Source: Ruminococcus sp. (GTDB lineage: Bacteria; Bacillota; Clostridia; Oscillospirales; Ruminococcaceae). Taken from it: a stretch of DNA of 64,000 nucleotides. Below the pieces are notes generated by a model, which ran no database searches, was not told the origin of the DNA, and was given only the letters and a program-made list of their open reading frames with translations. The stretch is taken from the NCBI GenBank assembly GCA_015066875.1, contig SVNM01000002.1:23868-87867 (forward strand), read 5' to 3'. The stretch's first letter is position 1; every line of letters begins with the position of its first letter. The translations under genes and the position numbers were made by a program. This document shows positions 6,980 to 14,927 of this stretch, piece by piece.

Positions 6980-9900
6980 TTATCCATTATTTTTAGCCCT
7001 GTCGATTATGTCAACCACGTCCTTCATCATATCAAAGGGCTTGATTTTAGGGCTTATCTTCACCGATACATAGCTTTTTCCAGAGCCATTGAAGGTGATT
7101 TTACCCTTATAAGCAGACGAAAGTGCTGCAATCTGCTCCATTGCAAGATACTCGGTATAGAAGTACATTGCTGTGTTTTTCTGCGATATTTCGGTAATTC
7201 CAAGGTGTGCTGCCTTGTTTCTCAGCAGAGAGACCTCGATAAGTCCCACAACGGATTTCGGCGGATCTCCGTAACGGTCGATAAGCTCGTCAATAAGGTC
7301 GGTTTTGTCCTCGTTGGTGTTCACAAGCATTATCTTTCGGTACATATCGATTCGCTGATTAAGGCTTTCGATGTATTTTTCGGGAATATGCGCGTCAATC
7401 TGTATATCCACAAGGCACTCCGGGATTTTCTCAGGCTGTTTGCCCTTCTCCTCGGCAATGGCTTCAGATAAAAGTCTCAGATACATATCGTATCCCACGG
7501 CTTCCATATGACCGTGCTGTCTGCCACCGAGAATACTTCCCGCGCCACGTATTTCAAGGTCTCGCAGAGCTATTCTGAATCCGCTTCCGAACTGGGTGAA
7601 CTCTCTCATTGCGTCAAGTCTCTTGGAAGCTATTTCCGTCAGAACCTTATCCTTTTTGAAGGTGAAATACGCATAGCCTCGTCTGTTGGAGCGTCCCACA
7701 CGTCCTCTCAGCTGATAGAGCTGTGAAAGTCCGAAGCGGTCTGCGTCCTCAATTATAAGGGTGTTTACGTTGGGAACATCTACTCCCGTTTCAATAATTG
7801 TGGTGCACACGAGAATATCTATTTCGTGCTCTACAAGCTGTTCCCAGATATCAGACATCTCGTCCTCAGACATCTGACCGTGGGCGTAGGCTACTCTTGC
7901 ATCGGGAAGAAGCTCCTTAAGACGTGAAGCGCACGCCTGAATTGTCTCCACACGATTGTGAATATAGTAGACCTGACCGCCTCTGCGAAGCTCACGCACA
8001 ATAGCCTGAACAAGCGTGCCTATATTGTACTCGATTACATAGGTCTGAACAGGGTAGCGGTCCTGGGGTGGCTCCTCGATAACCGACATATCACGTATAC
8101 CGCTCATGGCCATATTAAGGGTTCTCGGTATGGGAGTCGCCGAAAGAGTAAGCACATCGACCCCGGAAAAGGTTTCCTTGAATTTTTCCTTGTGAGCTAC
8201 TCCGAAGCGCTGTTCCTCATCGATTATAGCAAGGCCTAAATCCTTGAAAACAACGTTTTTCTGTATGATTTTATGTGTACCTATAAGAAGGTCTATTCTT
8301 CCCGATTTAAGCTTTTTCAGTATCTCGGTCTGCTGTTTCGGAGTGCGGTATCTCGACAGAAGCTCGATATTCACGGGGAAGCCTTCAAATCTTCTGAGTG
8401 CTGTCTGATAGTGTTGCCACGCAAGGACTGTTGTGGGAACAAGTATTGCGCACTGCTTTCCAGCAAGCACGCACTTCATTGACGCTCTGAGAGCTACCTC
8501 GGTCTTTCCGAAACCAACATCTCCGCAGAGAAGACGCTCCATAGGACGTGGACGCTCCATATCCGCCTTGATTTCGGCTATGGACTGAAGCTGGTCATCG
8601 GTTTCCACGTAAGGAAAACGCTCCTCAAAATCGTGCTGTATCTCATCATCGGGATAAAAGGCAAAGCCCTTGCTCTGTTCACGCTTTGCATAAAGGGCAA
8701 TAAGCTCGTGAGCCATATCCTTTACCGCACGCTTTACATTGCCTCTTGTCCTCTGCCACTCGCCTGAGCTAAGCTTGTTGAGCTTTACTCCGCTGTCGTC
8801 ACGGGGACCTATATACTTTGATACAAGATCAAGCTGTGTTACGGGAATATAAAGCTTATCGGTGCCCGCATACTGAATAGTGATGTAATCCTTTGTAACT
8901 CCGTCGAATTCAAGCTTTCGTATGCCGATAAAACGACCTATACCGTGTCCCGAATGAACAACAAGGTCGCCTTCCTGAATATCGGCAAGACTGCGGATCT
9001 CCTCGCTTTTATTCTTTTTCTTCTTTCTCTTTTTCACCCCGGAGTTCATAGCTCTGCCCTGAGTGATCATTACAGTCTTTGTTTCGGGATACTCAAAGCC
9101 TCCGCTGAAGCTTCCTGACATAAGGCAGACTCTGCCGTGCTCTGCCTCAGTCTGCTCCGTAACTATGGAACAGGGAAAACCCATTTTCTCGATGTCCTGC
9201 TTTACTATGGGAAGAGTCTTTTCGCTTCCCGCAACAAGTATAACGCTGTAATTCCTGTTTATATAATCAGATAGATCCTCGGCAAGCTGTTTCATTTCTC
9301 CGCCCCAGGGAGCTGTCTGCATAGCTTCAAAGCTCACAAGACGGCGGAAGTCTATACGCTCGCCACCCTGCATAAAGGAGCTGAGATACAGACAGTTTTT
9401 CTTCGAGCAGATGTGCTGTATCTCGGAAAGCTCGGTGTAGTAGCCCTCAAGTCCCTTGCAGAGCTGTCCGTCCTCAATAAGAATTTTAACGTCCTCGTTG
9501 TGACGTGCGGTAACTCCCGTTGCGTTTTCCATAACGTCGGAATAGTCGCTGAAAACCACAGGACCGTCAATGTAGTCAAAAACAGTCGCTCTGTCGCTGT
9601 ACACAAGAGGATAATACTTATGGCTGTGCACAAGGATTTCTCCGCTTCTCAGCCTGTTCACATCGGCGCCAAGATTTTTCCTTACCGCTTCGGCACGCTT
9701 GCCTCTTGCCTTTTTACAGAGCTCCTCTATCTTTACAGCAAGCTCTTCGTTATCGTAAAGAACCTCGTTTGCGGGAGAAATATCCACGCTTTCAAGAGGC
9801 TCTGTTCTTCTCTGTGTATCAGTTTCAAACAGGGATATGGTATCAACCTCGTCTCCCCAGAACTCTATTCTTACGGGAGCAGATGACTGAACGGGGAAAA

Positions 9901-10441
9901 TATCAAGAATTGCTCCTCTTACTGAAAACTGCGAGGGGCCCTCAACCTTTTCGCATCGCTGATAGCCGTTTTCCGAAAGCTTTCTGCAAAGTCCGCCGAG
10001 GTCTGTTTCGCTTCCCTGTTCAATTCTTATTCCGGAAGTAATAAGTCTCTCTGCGGGAATTACAGGTTGCATTACAGCCTCAATACTCGCACAGAGAACT
10101 CCGCATTTTCCTGTCAGAGCTCTTGTAAGAGCCGATATACGCATATATTCATACTCTCTGTTTATGCCCTCTACAGGAGTGAAAACAAGCTCCTTGGAAG
10201 GAAAAAGCACCGCAGTTTCCTCGCCTGACATCATATTTATGTCGTCGCAGAGCTTCTTTGCTTCAGCTTCCGTGCCCGTCACCGCAAGTACAGTTTTCTT
10301 CCCCGTCAGAGCATATATCAGCTGAGCCCTGTGTATATGGGAAATGCCCGTTACTGAGACGGGCGTGATGTTTTTTTCAATTGCCTGAGCTATGCTTTTA
10401 TATCCCGCAAGCCCTGTAAAGGTCTGCCTGAAAATATTCAT
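6980..10441 (-). CDS. mfd: Transcription-repair coupling factor Mfd
   Basis: An 1153-residue SF2 translocase that displaces RNA polymerase stalled at DNA lesions and recruits UvrA; length is normal. In order: N-terminal UvrB-like domains (about 1-450), the CarD/RID polymerase-binding domain (about 485-555, GDLVVHSGHGIGRFIG), and helicase motifs I (LLCGDVGFGKTE, about 635) and II (IIDEEQRFGV, about 738). Motif VI follows (GRVGRSNRRGYAYF), then the C-terminal TRCF domain. Start ATG at 10441 follows GGGAGAACAGA. It lies 20 bp after pth, a common pairing in Firmicutes. No clear terminator is seen at 6940-6979. Confidence 0.97.
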   Translation of the reverse strand: MNIFRQTFTGLAGYKSIAQAIEKNITPVSVTGISHIHRAQLIYALTGKKTVLAVTGTEAEAKKLCDDINMMSGEETAVLFPSKELVFTPVEGINREYEYMRISALTRALTGKCGVLCASIEAVMQPVIPAERLITSGIRIEQGSETDLGGLCRKLSENGYQRCEKVEGPSQFSVRGAILDIFPVQSSAPVRIEFWGDEVDTISLFETDTQRRTEPLESVDISPANEVLYDNEELAVKIEELCKKARGKRAEAVRKNLGADVNRLRSGEILVHSHKYYPLVYSDRATVFDYIDGPVVFSDYSDVMENATGVTARHNEDVKILIEDGQLCKGLEGYYTELSEIQHICSKKNCLYLSSFMQGGERIDFRRLVSFEAMQTAPWGGEMKQLAEDLSDYINRNYSVILVAGSEKTLPIVKQDIEKMGFPCSIVTEQTEAEHGRVCLMSGSFSGGFEYPETKTVMITQGRAMNSGVKKRKKKKNKSEEIRSLADIQEGDLVVHSGHGIGRFIGIRKLEFDGVTKDYITIQYAGTDKLYIPVTQLDLVSKYIGPRDDSGVKLNKLSSGEWQRTRGNVKRAVKDMAHELIALYAKREQSKGFAFYPDDEIQHDFEERFPYVETDDQLQSIAEIKADMERPRPMERLLCGDVGFGKTEVALRASMKCVLAGKQCAILVPTTVLAWQHYQTALRRFEGFPVNIELLSRYRTPKQQTEILKKLKSGRIDLLIGTHKIIQKNVVFKDLGLAIIDEEQRFGVAHKEKFKETFSGVDVLTLSATPIPRTLNMAMSGIRDMSVIEEPPQDRYPVQTYVIEYNIGTLVQAIVRELRRGGQVYYIHNRVETIQACASRLKELLPDARVAYAHGQMSEDEMSDIWEQLVEHEIDILVCTTIIETGVDVPNVNTLIIEDADRFGLSQLYQLRGRVGRSNRRGYAYFTFKKDKVLTEIASKRLDAMREFTQFGSGFRIALRDLEIRGAGSILGGRQHGHMEAVGYDMYLRLLSEAIAEEKGKQPEKIPECLVDIQIDAHIPEKYIESLNQRIDMYRKIMLVNTNEDKTDLIDELIDRYGDPPKSVVGLIEVSLLRNKAAHLGITEISQKNTAMYFYTEYLAMEQIAALSSAYKGKITFNGSGKSYVSVKISPKIKPFDMMKDVVDIIDRAKNNG

Positions 10442-10461
10442 TCTGTTCTCCCTGTTTACCG

Positions 10462-11088
10462 CTATGAATTATGCTTGTTCATAGCCTCGTCTGTTTTTCC
10501 CTGAACCATAAGCTTTATGCACTCACAGGCATTTTCTGCTGACTGAGTCATCTTCTCAAGGTCCTCCTTGGAAAATTTGCCAAGCACCCAGTCCGCAAGA
10601 TTATAATCAGGGTGAGGCTTCTTGCCTACGCCCATTTTTACTCTTGGGAAATCGTCTCTGCCTGTAAGCTCGATAATGCTTCTTATGCCGTTGTGACCGC
10701 CGTGACTGCCCTTTCTGCGTATTCTCAGCTTTCCGGGCTCAAGAGAAATATCATCGTATATCACTATGAGCTTTTCTGTGGGGATTTTGTAGAACTCCAG
10801 CGCCTGTACAACAGATTCTCCGCTGAGATTCATAAATGTGTTGGGCTTTAAAAGCAGACATCTTTTGCCTCCGATAGTTGCCTCAGTAGTAAGAGCCTTG
10901 AATTTCATACGGTTTATCTGCACATTCTCCTGTTTTGCAAGAGCATCAAGCACGATAAAGCCCGCATTGTGTCTTGTATTCTCATACTGCATTCCCGGAT
11001 TGCCCAGTCCCGCGATTACATACTCTATTTTACCTCCGCCTGTCTGCGAATTTGAGGAAATCCTGTCGAATATATCAAAAATGCTCAT
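10462..11088 (-). CDS. pth: Peptidyl-tRNA hydrolase
   Basis: A 208-residue Pth that releases tRNA from stalled peptidyl-tRNA. Family motifs: VIAGLGNPGMQYENTRHNAGF (catalytic His at the end of TRHN), LLKPNTFMNLSGESV, IVIYDDISLEPGKLR, and KGSHGGHNGIRSI. About 20 residues precede the usual N-terminus; the ATG at 11088 is preceded by GGAGAGTTAAT, so this short extension appears real. First gene of pth-mfd with a promoter at 11121-11149. Confidence 0.95.
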   Translation of the reverse strand: MSIFDIFDRISSNSQTGGGKIEYVIAGLGNPGMQYENTRHNAGFIVLDALAKQENVQINRMKFKALTTEATIGGKRCLLLKPNTFMNLSGESVVQALEFYKIPTEKLIVIYDDISLEPGKLRIRRKGSHGGHNGIRSIIELTGRDDFPRVKMGVGKKPHPDYNLADWVLGKFSKEDLEKMTQSAENACECIKLMVQGKTDEAMNKHNS

Positions 11089-11120
11089 ATTAACTCTCCT
11101 TTACGTTATTCCAACTTATA

Positions 11121-11149
11121 ATTATATCACAACTGCTGTAAAAAAGCAA
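11121..11149 (-). promoter_or_regulatory. Sigma-A promoter of pth-mfd
   Basis: Minus strand TTGCTT, 17-bp spacer, TATAAT (11126-11121). Confidence 0.7.
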
Positions 11150-11183
11150 TATCGGGAAGGGCTAAAAGTTAAAAAATAAAAAT

Positions 11184-11237
11184 ATGTAAAGCCCCCTTGA
11201 CAAGAAATGTAAAGCGTGCTATACTCAAAATGTAAAG
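11184..11237 (+). promoter_or_regulatory. Promoter with three ATGTAAAG repeats (probable autoregulatory operator)
   Basis: The promoter TTGACA (11197-11202), 17 bp, TATACT (11220-11225) precedes the HTH gene. The octamer ATGTAAAG occurs at 11184, 11207 and 11230, exactly 23 bp apart: before the -35, in the spacer and after the -10. Even spacing around the promoter suggests binding by the downstream HTH protein; this is inference. Confidence 0.75.
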
Positions 11238-11267
11238 TGCACTAAACATTTTCAAGGAGGCGATAAG

Positions 11268-11477
11268 TTGCAGAATAAAATCAATGAGCTCCGTAAAGAA
11301 AGAAAAATCACTCAGCAGGAGCTTGCCGACGCTCTGAGCGTTACAAGACAGACAATTATATCACTCGAAAACGGAAAATATAATGCGTCCCTGATACTCG
11401 CACATAAAATTGCTCAATTTTTCGGGACGTCTATTGAGGAGATATTTATTTTTGAACAGGAGGAAGAAAATATATGA
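11268..11477 (+). CDS. Small Xre-family HTH regulator
   Basis: A 69-residue single-domain helix-turn-helix protein (INELRKERKITQQELADAL, then VTRQTIISLENGKYNASL), the type that represses its own operon. It starts at TTG (11268), supported by AAGGAGG at 11254-11260. The stop overlaps the start of the next gene, so the pair is co-translated. Xre regulator plus small membrane protein pairs are common in Firmicutes; the signal sensed is unknown. Confidence 0.88.
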   Translation: MQNKINELRKERKITQQELADALSVTRQTIISLENGKYNASLILAHKIAQFFGTSIEEIFIFEQEEENI

Positions 11478-11905
11478 AGGAATTTAAGGAAAAAATCCAA
11501 CACAAAATAAAGCTTTATTCATTGTTTATGGTTTGTATGGTGCTTATCTTTATATCGGGAATTACAATGTTTCAGACAGAATTCGACTTTGCTAAGGGTA
11601 TGATGACAGGCTTTTTTATCAGCATTATGGTGGGACTGATGTATTATATATCCCGTCTGAATGATGCTTTGAAAAACGAGGAAAAGTTGAAAGAAATGTA
11701 CATTGCCGAAACCGATGAGCGCAACCTCGCCATTGCTAAAGAAACCTCAAGCACAGCTACTCCGATTATAATGATGGGACTGGCTCTTTCAGCGCTTGTT
11801 GCAGGGTTTATAAACACAATTATCTGCATTACTCTTGTGGGAGCTCTTGCATTCTGCTCTGTTGTAATCGTTCTTTCAACAGCCTACTACAAAAGCAGAA
11901 TGTAA
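11474..11905 (+). CDS. Small membrane protein paired with HTH regulator
   Basis: A 143-residue protein with four predicted membrane helices in two hairpins (about 14-32, 40-58, 92-110, 115-135). Between them is a charged cytoplasmic loop containing IAETDERNLAIAKETSS. The TDERN motif recurs in uncharacterised membrane proteins encoded beside Xre regulators. Its start overlaps the regulator's last codon and stop (ATATATGA). Function unknown. It abuts the convergent phosphopantetheinyl transferase with no gap, and no terminator is visible. Confidence 0.75.
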   Translation: MKEFKEKIQHKIKLYSLFMVCMVLIFISGITMFQTEFDFAKGMMTGFFISIMVGLMYYISRLNDALKNEEKLKEMYIAETDERNLAIAKETSSTATPIIMMGLALSALVAGFINTIICITLVGALAFCSVVIVLSTAYYKSRM

Positions 11906-12433
11906 TCAGAGCTTCTCGCAGACCGATACAACAAACGCTCCGCCACTGAGGATATACTGCTTGAATGAATAACCTTCGATATTGGTGACTATCTCATCGC
12001 CTTCAAAGGAAAACTCAACAGTATTCATAGGGTATGAAACTCCTATGCCTATGGCTTTTACGTAGGACTCCTTAAGAGTCCACAGGCGGAAAAACAGCAA
12101 ATCACGCTCCTCTTCGGGAGCAGTTTCTATCAGAGTCTTTTCCCCTTCGGAAAAGGCTCTTTTTATTACGTTGGGACGGTATGCACGCACTCTTTCAGCG
12201 TCAACTCCGCACTCTTTTTTGCCCGATACCGCCACTGCTATACCCTCTGCGTGACTTACATTATAATGTATATCGTGACGCTCCTTCAGCGAGGGCTTGC
12301 CAAGCTCGCCGTACTCCACAGGAGTCTTTTCTGTATAATCAATTCCGTATGGCTTCAGGCACTCACGCAGAAGTCTGTGAGCATAGCCGTGCTGAGCCTC
12401 TTTCGGAAGCTTTTTCAATGATATAATAAGCAT
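11906..12433 (-). CDS. Sfp-type 4'-phosphopantetheinyl transferase
   Basis: A 175-residue Sfp-superfamily enzyme that moves the phosphopantetheine arm from CoA to carrier proteins. Hallmarks: GKPSL and YNVSHAEGIAVAV, the Mg-binding GVDAERVR, and FFRLWTLKESYVKAIGIG. It is shorter than Bacillus Sfp (about 224 residues), close to compact anaerobe versions. No carrier-protein gene is adjacent. Start ATG at 12433 follows GAGGTGGAAAT. The divergent phosphatase promoter lies just upstream. Confidence 0.88.
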   Translation of the reverse strand: MLIISLKKLPKEAQHGYAHRLLRECLKPYGIDYTEKTPVEYGELGKPSLKERHDIHYNVSHAEGIAVAVSGKKECGVDAERVRAYRPNVIKRAFSEGEKTLIETAPEEERDLLFFRLWTLKESYVKAIGIGVSYPMNTVEFSFEGDEIVTNIEGYSFKQYILSGGAFVVSVCEKL

Positions 12434-12450
12434 ATTTCCACCTCGGTTTT

Positions 12451-12480
12451 ATTATACATTATGTTATAAGTCTTTGTCAA
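12451..12480 (-). promoter_or_regulatory. Sigma-A promoter of the phosphopantetheinyl transferase
   Basis: Minus strand TTGACA, 18-bp spacer, TATAAT (12456-12451). Its -35 ends 5 bp from the divergent -35 at 12486. Confidence 0.85.
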
Positions 12481-12485
12481 TTCTC

Positions 12486-12514
12486 TTGATTTTTCCGCTG
12501 AGCAGTGTTATAAT
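12486..12514 (+). promoter_or_regulatory. Sigma-A promoter of the PHP phosphatase
   Basis: TTGATT, 17-bp spacer, TATAAT (12509-12514), divergent from the promoter at 12451-12480. Confidence 0.82.
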
Positions 12515-12544
12515 ATTTTCAGACTATTCTAAGGAGCGTTTCAG

Positions 12545-13309
12545 ATGCTTGCAAATTACCACACACATACACAGCGCTGTCATCACGCTAAGGGCGAGGA
12601 CAGAGAATATATCGAACAGGCTATAAAAGGCGGTATGAAAATTCTCGGCTTTTCCGACCATTGCCCCTGGATTTTCGATGACGGTCATGTTTCGGGTACG
12701 AGAATGACTCCCGCTGAGCTTGACGACTACTTTACATCGCTTACTGATTTAAAAAAGGAGTACTCTTCCGATATAAAAATTTTCATAGGCTTTGAGTCAG
12801 AGTATATCCCTGAGCTTATGGAGGCTCAGAATAAGCTTCTTGCAGATTATCCTGTGGATTATATGATCCTCGGCGAGCACTTTCTGAAAAGAGAGCCCTA
12901 TGGTCCATATACAGGCTTTGAATTTCCAGAGGAAGCTATGCTGAAAAAATACGTTGACCTTTGTATCGAGGGTATGGAAACAGGCAAATATCTCTATCTT
13001 GCTCACCCCGATCTGCTTAATTTTACTGGTCCGCAGGAGATTTATATAAAGCATTACACAAGACTCTGCAACTATTTAAAGGAACACAATATCCCCGTTG
13101 AGATAAATCAGCTGGGCGTTCAGCAGGGCAGACACTATCCCTCAGAGCTGTTCCTTTCCATTGCAAAAAAAGTGGGAAATACGGCAATTATCGGCTGTGA
13201 CGCTCATACTCCACAGGCTCTTTCAGACAAAAACGCTCACGATACCTGTAAAAAGCTTGCGGAAAAATACGGCCTTGAGCTTGTAAAGTCGCTTCCCTTG
13301 CCTTACTGA
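12545..13309 (+). CDS. PHP-family histidinol-phosphatase-like phosphoesterase
   Basis: A 254-residue PHP-domain enzyme. Metal-binding motifs are visible: NYHTHTQRCHHA at the N-terminus, LGFSDHCPW (about 35-45), FIGFESEY, ILGEHF, LAHPDLL and, near the C-terminus, IIGCDAHTP. Length and motifs fit HisK-type histidinol-phosphatase (last but one step of histidine synthesis). No other his genes adjoin, so a different phosphoester substrate is possible. Start ATG at 12545 follows AAGGAG. Confidence 0.82.
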   Translation: MLANYHTHTQRCHHAKGEDREYIEQAIKGGMKILGFSDHCPWIFDDGHVSGTRMTPAELDDYFTSLTDLKKEYSSDIKIFIGFESEYIPELMEAQNKLLADYPVDYMILGEHFLKREPYGPYTGFEFPEEAMLKKYVDLCIEGMETGKYLYLAHPDLLNFTGPQEIYIKHYTRLCNYLKEHNIPVEINQLGVQQGRHYPSELFLSIAKKVGNTAIIGCDAHTPQALSDKNAHDTCKKLAEKYGLELVKSLPLPY

Positions 13310-13355
13310 TCAACGCTGATTAGCCATATATAACAGCAGAACAGTATGCTCCCTC

Positions 13356-13384
13356 TTGACATTGACGGGATTATACGTTATAAT
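13356..13384 (+). promoter_or_regulatory. Sigma-A promoter of the cation-transporter operon
   Basis: TTGACA (13356-13361), 17-bp spacer, TATAAT (13379-13384). It leaves a leader of about 180 bases before the CorC/CNNM gene. Confidence 0.88.
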
Positions 13385-13415
13385 ATATTAAATTATTCCC
13401 GGAGGTGAAATCCTG

Positions 13416-13514
13416 ATGGACGGTGCCGTCGACGGCAGTTATCCCGATAATTACAGATTCAATATCGCTTTATATATGAAGTTCAGGCACGGTCTGCACC
13501 ATTGTTTGTGTTAG
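13416..13514 (+). CDS. Possible 32-residue leader peptide
   Basis: An ATG at 13416 preceded by GGAGG (13401-13405) opens a 32-codon frame that starts MDGAVDGSYPDNYRFN and ends HHCLC. It lies wholly within the leader of the CorC/CNNM gene. Its stop codon overlaps the 3' arm of a terminator-like hairpin. Architecture suggests a leader peptide for attenuation. The early Asp/Gly/Pro content could destabilise ribosomes; that idea is inference. Translation is unproven, and the spacing from GGAGG to ATG (10 bp) is slightly long. Confidence 0.45.
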   Translation: MDGAVDGSYPDNYRFNIALYMKFRHGLHHCLC

Positions 13515-13527
13515 GCTGTGTCTTTTT
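13486..13527 (+). promoter_or_regulatory. Candidate attenuator in the leader of the cation-transporter operon
   Basis: GGCACGGTC (13486-13494) pairs over its full length with GGCTGTGTC (13514-13522), allowing three G-U pairs, and TTTTT follows. A second possible pairing joins CCGATAAT (13444-13451) with ATTATCGG (13550-13557), which covers the ribosome site of the next gene. Two competing structures after an upstream ORF suggest conditional control. No known riboswitch class was recognised. Confidence 0.45.
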
Positions 13528-13569
13528 GTGCATATATGAAATTTTATTTATTATCGGAGGTTTTTTATT

Positions 13570-14895
13570 ATGTTAGGGCAGATTATTCTGCAAATCGTAC
13601 TTATCGCTCTTAACGCTGTTTTCGCCTGTGCGGAAATTGCCGTTATATCAATTAATGACGCTCGTCTCGATAAGCTTTCCGCAAGCGGTGACAAGCGTGC
13701 TGCAAGACTCAAGAAATTAACCGACCAGCCCGCACGCTTCCTTGCTACAATTCAGGTTGCCATTACTCTTTCAGGCTTTATCGGATCGGCTTTTGCTGCA
13801 GATAACTTCTCGGTTTATCTTGTTAAGGCGCTTGTAAAAACAGGTATTCCCGTTTCCGAAAAGGTGCTTGACTCTGTTTCGGTTGTGCTTATTACCCTTA
13901 TCCTTTCATATTTTACTCTCGTTTTCGGTGAGCTCGTTCCCAAAAGAGTAGCTATGAAAAATCCTGAAAAGCTCGGTCTTGCTATGTCAGGACTTATTTC
14001 TTTCATCTCAAAGCTTTTTGCGCCCCTTGTGGCTCTGCTTAATTTCTCAACAAACCTTGTGCTGAAGATTATGGGCATCGACCCCGACAGCGAGGAGGAT
14101 ACCGTTACCGAAGAGGAAATCATTATGATGTCTGACGCGGGCGCGGAAAAAGGTACTATCGATGAGGTTGAAAACAGAATCATCAAGAACGTTTTTGCTT
14201 TCGATGACCTTACTGCTGAGCAGATATGCACTCACAGAACTGACGTCTCGGTGCTGTGGGCTGAGGACTCAAGCGACGTATGGGAGGAAACTATCCACCG
14301 TACACGTCACTCGGTTTTCCCTGTATGCGGTGAAAGCGTTGATAATGTGATCGGTGTTCTCAATGCCAAGGATTACTTCCGCCTTGAGGATAAATCAAAG
14401 GAAAATATTATGAATTCTATCGTGCGTGAGCCTTATTTCGTTCACGAAAATATGAAGGCCGACCGCCTTTTTGACCAGATGAAGCGCAACGACGCCGACC
14501 ACTTTGCCGTTGTTGTCGATGAGTACGGCGGTATGAGCGGTATCATCACCGTTACTGACCTTGTTGAACAGCTTGTGGGCGAGTTTACAGACGATGAACA
14601 GGGCGAAGAGCCTAAGCTTGAACAGATTAACGACCAGATGTGGAATATCTACGGTATCGTGCCCTTAAACGAAGTTGCCGAGGCTCTTGAGATAAATCTC
14701 CCCGCCGATAAATACGATACCTTAGGCGGATATATTATTGCCAAGCTGGGAGAAATCCCCAAGGACGGCACTCAGGTAAAGCTTGATACGGATAAGCTTC
14801 ATATCGAGGTTCTTGAAATACTCCACCACCGTATTGAAAAATGCCGTGTGACTAAAATCACACCTTCCGAAGATACGGAAGAGGACAACGAATAA
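13570..14895 (+). CDS. CorC/HlyC-CNNM family divalent cation exporter
   Basis: A 441-residue membrane protein with a DUF21 (CNNM) transmembrane domain at about 1-190 (four hydrophobic segments, FGELVPKRVAMKNPEKLGL). It is followed by two CBS domains (about 200-335, FAVVVDEYGGMSGIITVTDLV) and a C-terminal CorC/HlyC domain (about 350-425). Such proteins (MpfA, PaeA, CNNM) export Mg2+ or Co2+; the older name hemolysin is misleading. Start ATG at 13570 follows TCGGAGG. A CDF transporter gene follows 32 bp downstream, so the operon handles divalent cations. Confidence 0.9.
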   Translation: MLGQIILQIVLIALNAVFACAEIAVISINDARLDKLSASGDKRAARLKKLTDQPARFLATIQVAITLSGFIGSAFAADNFSVYLVKALVKTGIPVSEKVLDSVSVVLITLILSYFTLVFGELVPKRVAMKNPEKLGLAMSGLISFISKLFAPLVALLNFSTNLVLKIMGIDPDSEEDTVTEEEIIMMSDAGAEKGTIDEVENRIIKNVFAFDDLTAEQICTHRTDVSVLWAEDSSDVWEETIHRTRHSVFPVCGESVDNVIGVLNAKDYFRLEDKSKENIMNSIVREPYFVHENMKADRLFDQMKRNDADHFAVVVDEYGGMSGIITVTDLVEQLVGEFTDDEQGEEPKLEQINDQMWNIYGIVPLNEVAEALEINLPADKYDTLGGYIIAKLGEIPKDGTQVKLDTDKLHIEVLEILHHRIEKCRVTKITPSEDTEEDNE

Positions 14896-14927
14896 TCCAC
14901 ACAAACGACTCCGGAAAGGGAGCTTTT

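Noticed and set aside
9413-9886. Long plus-strand frame opposite mfd
   Set aside because: Antisense to a clearly identified gene, no ribosome site, no family resemblance.
13385-13569. Known metal riboswitch (M-box, NiCo or yybP-ykoY) before the CorC/CNNM gene
   Set aside because: None of the conserved cores of these classes could be found; the leader ORF and hairpins are reported instead.
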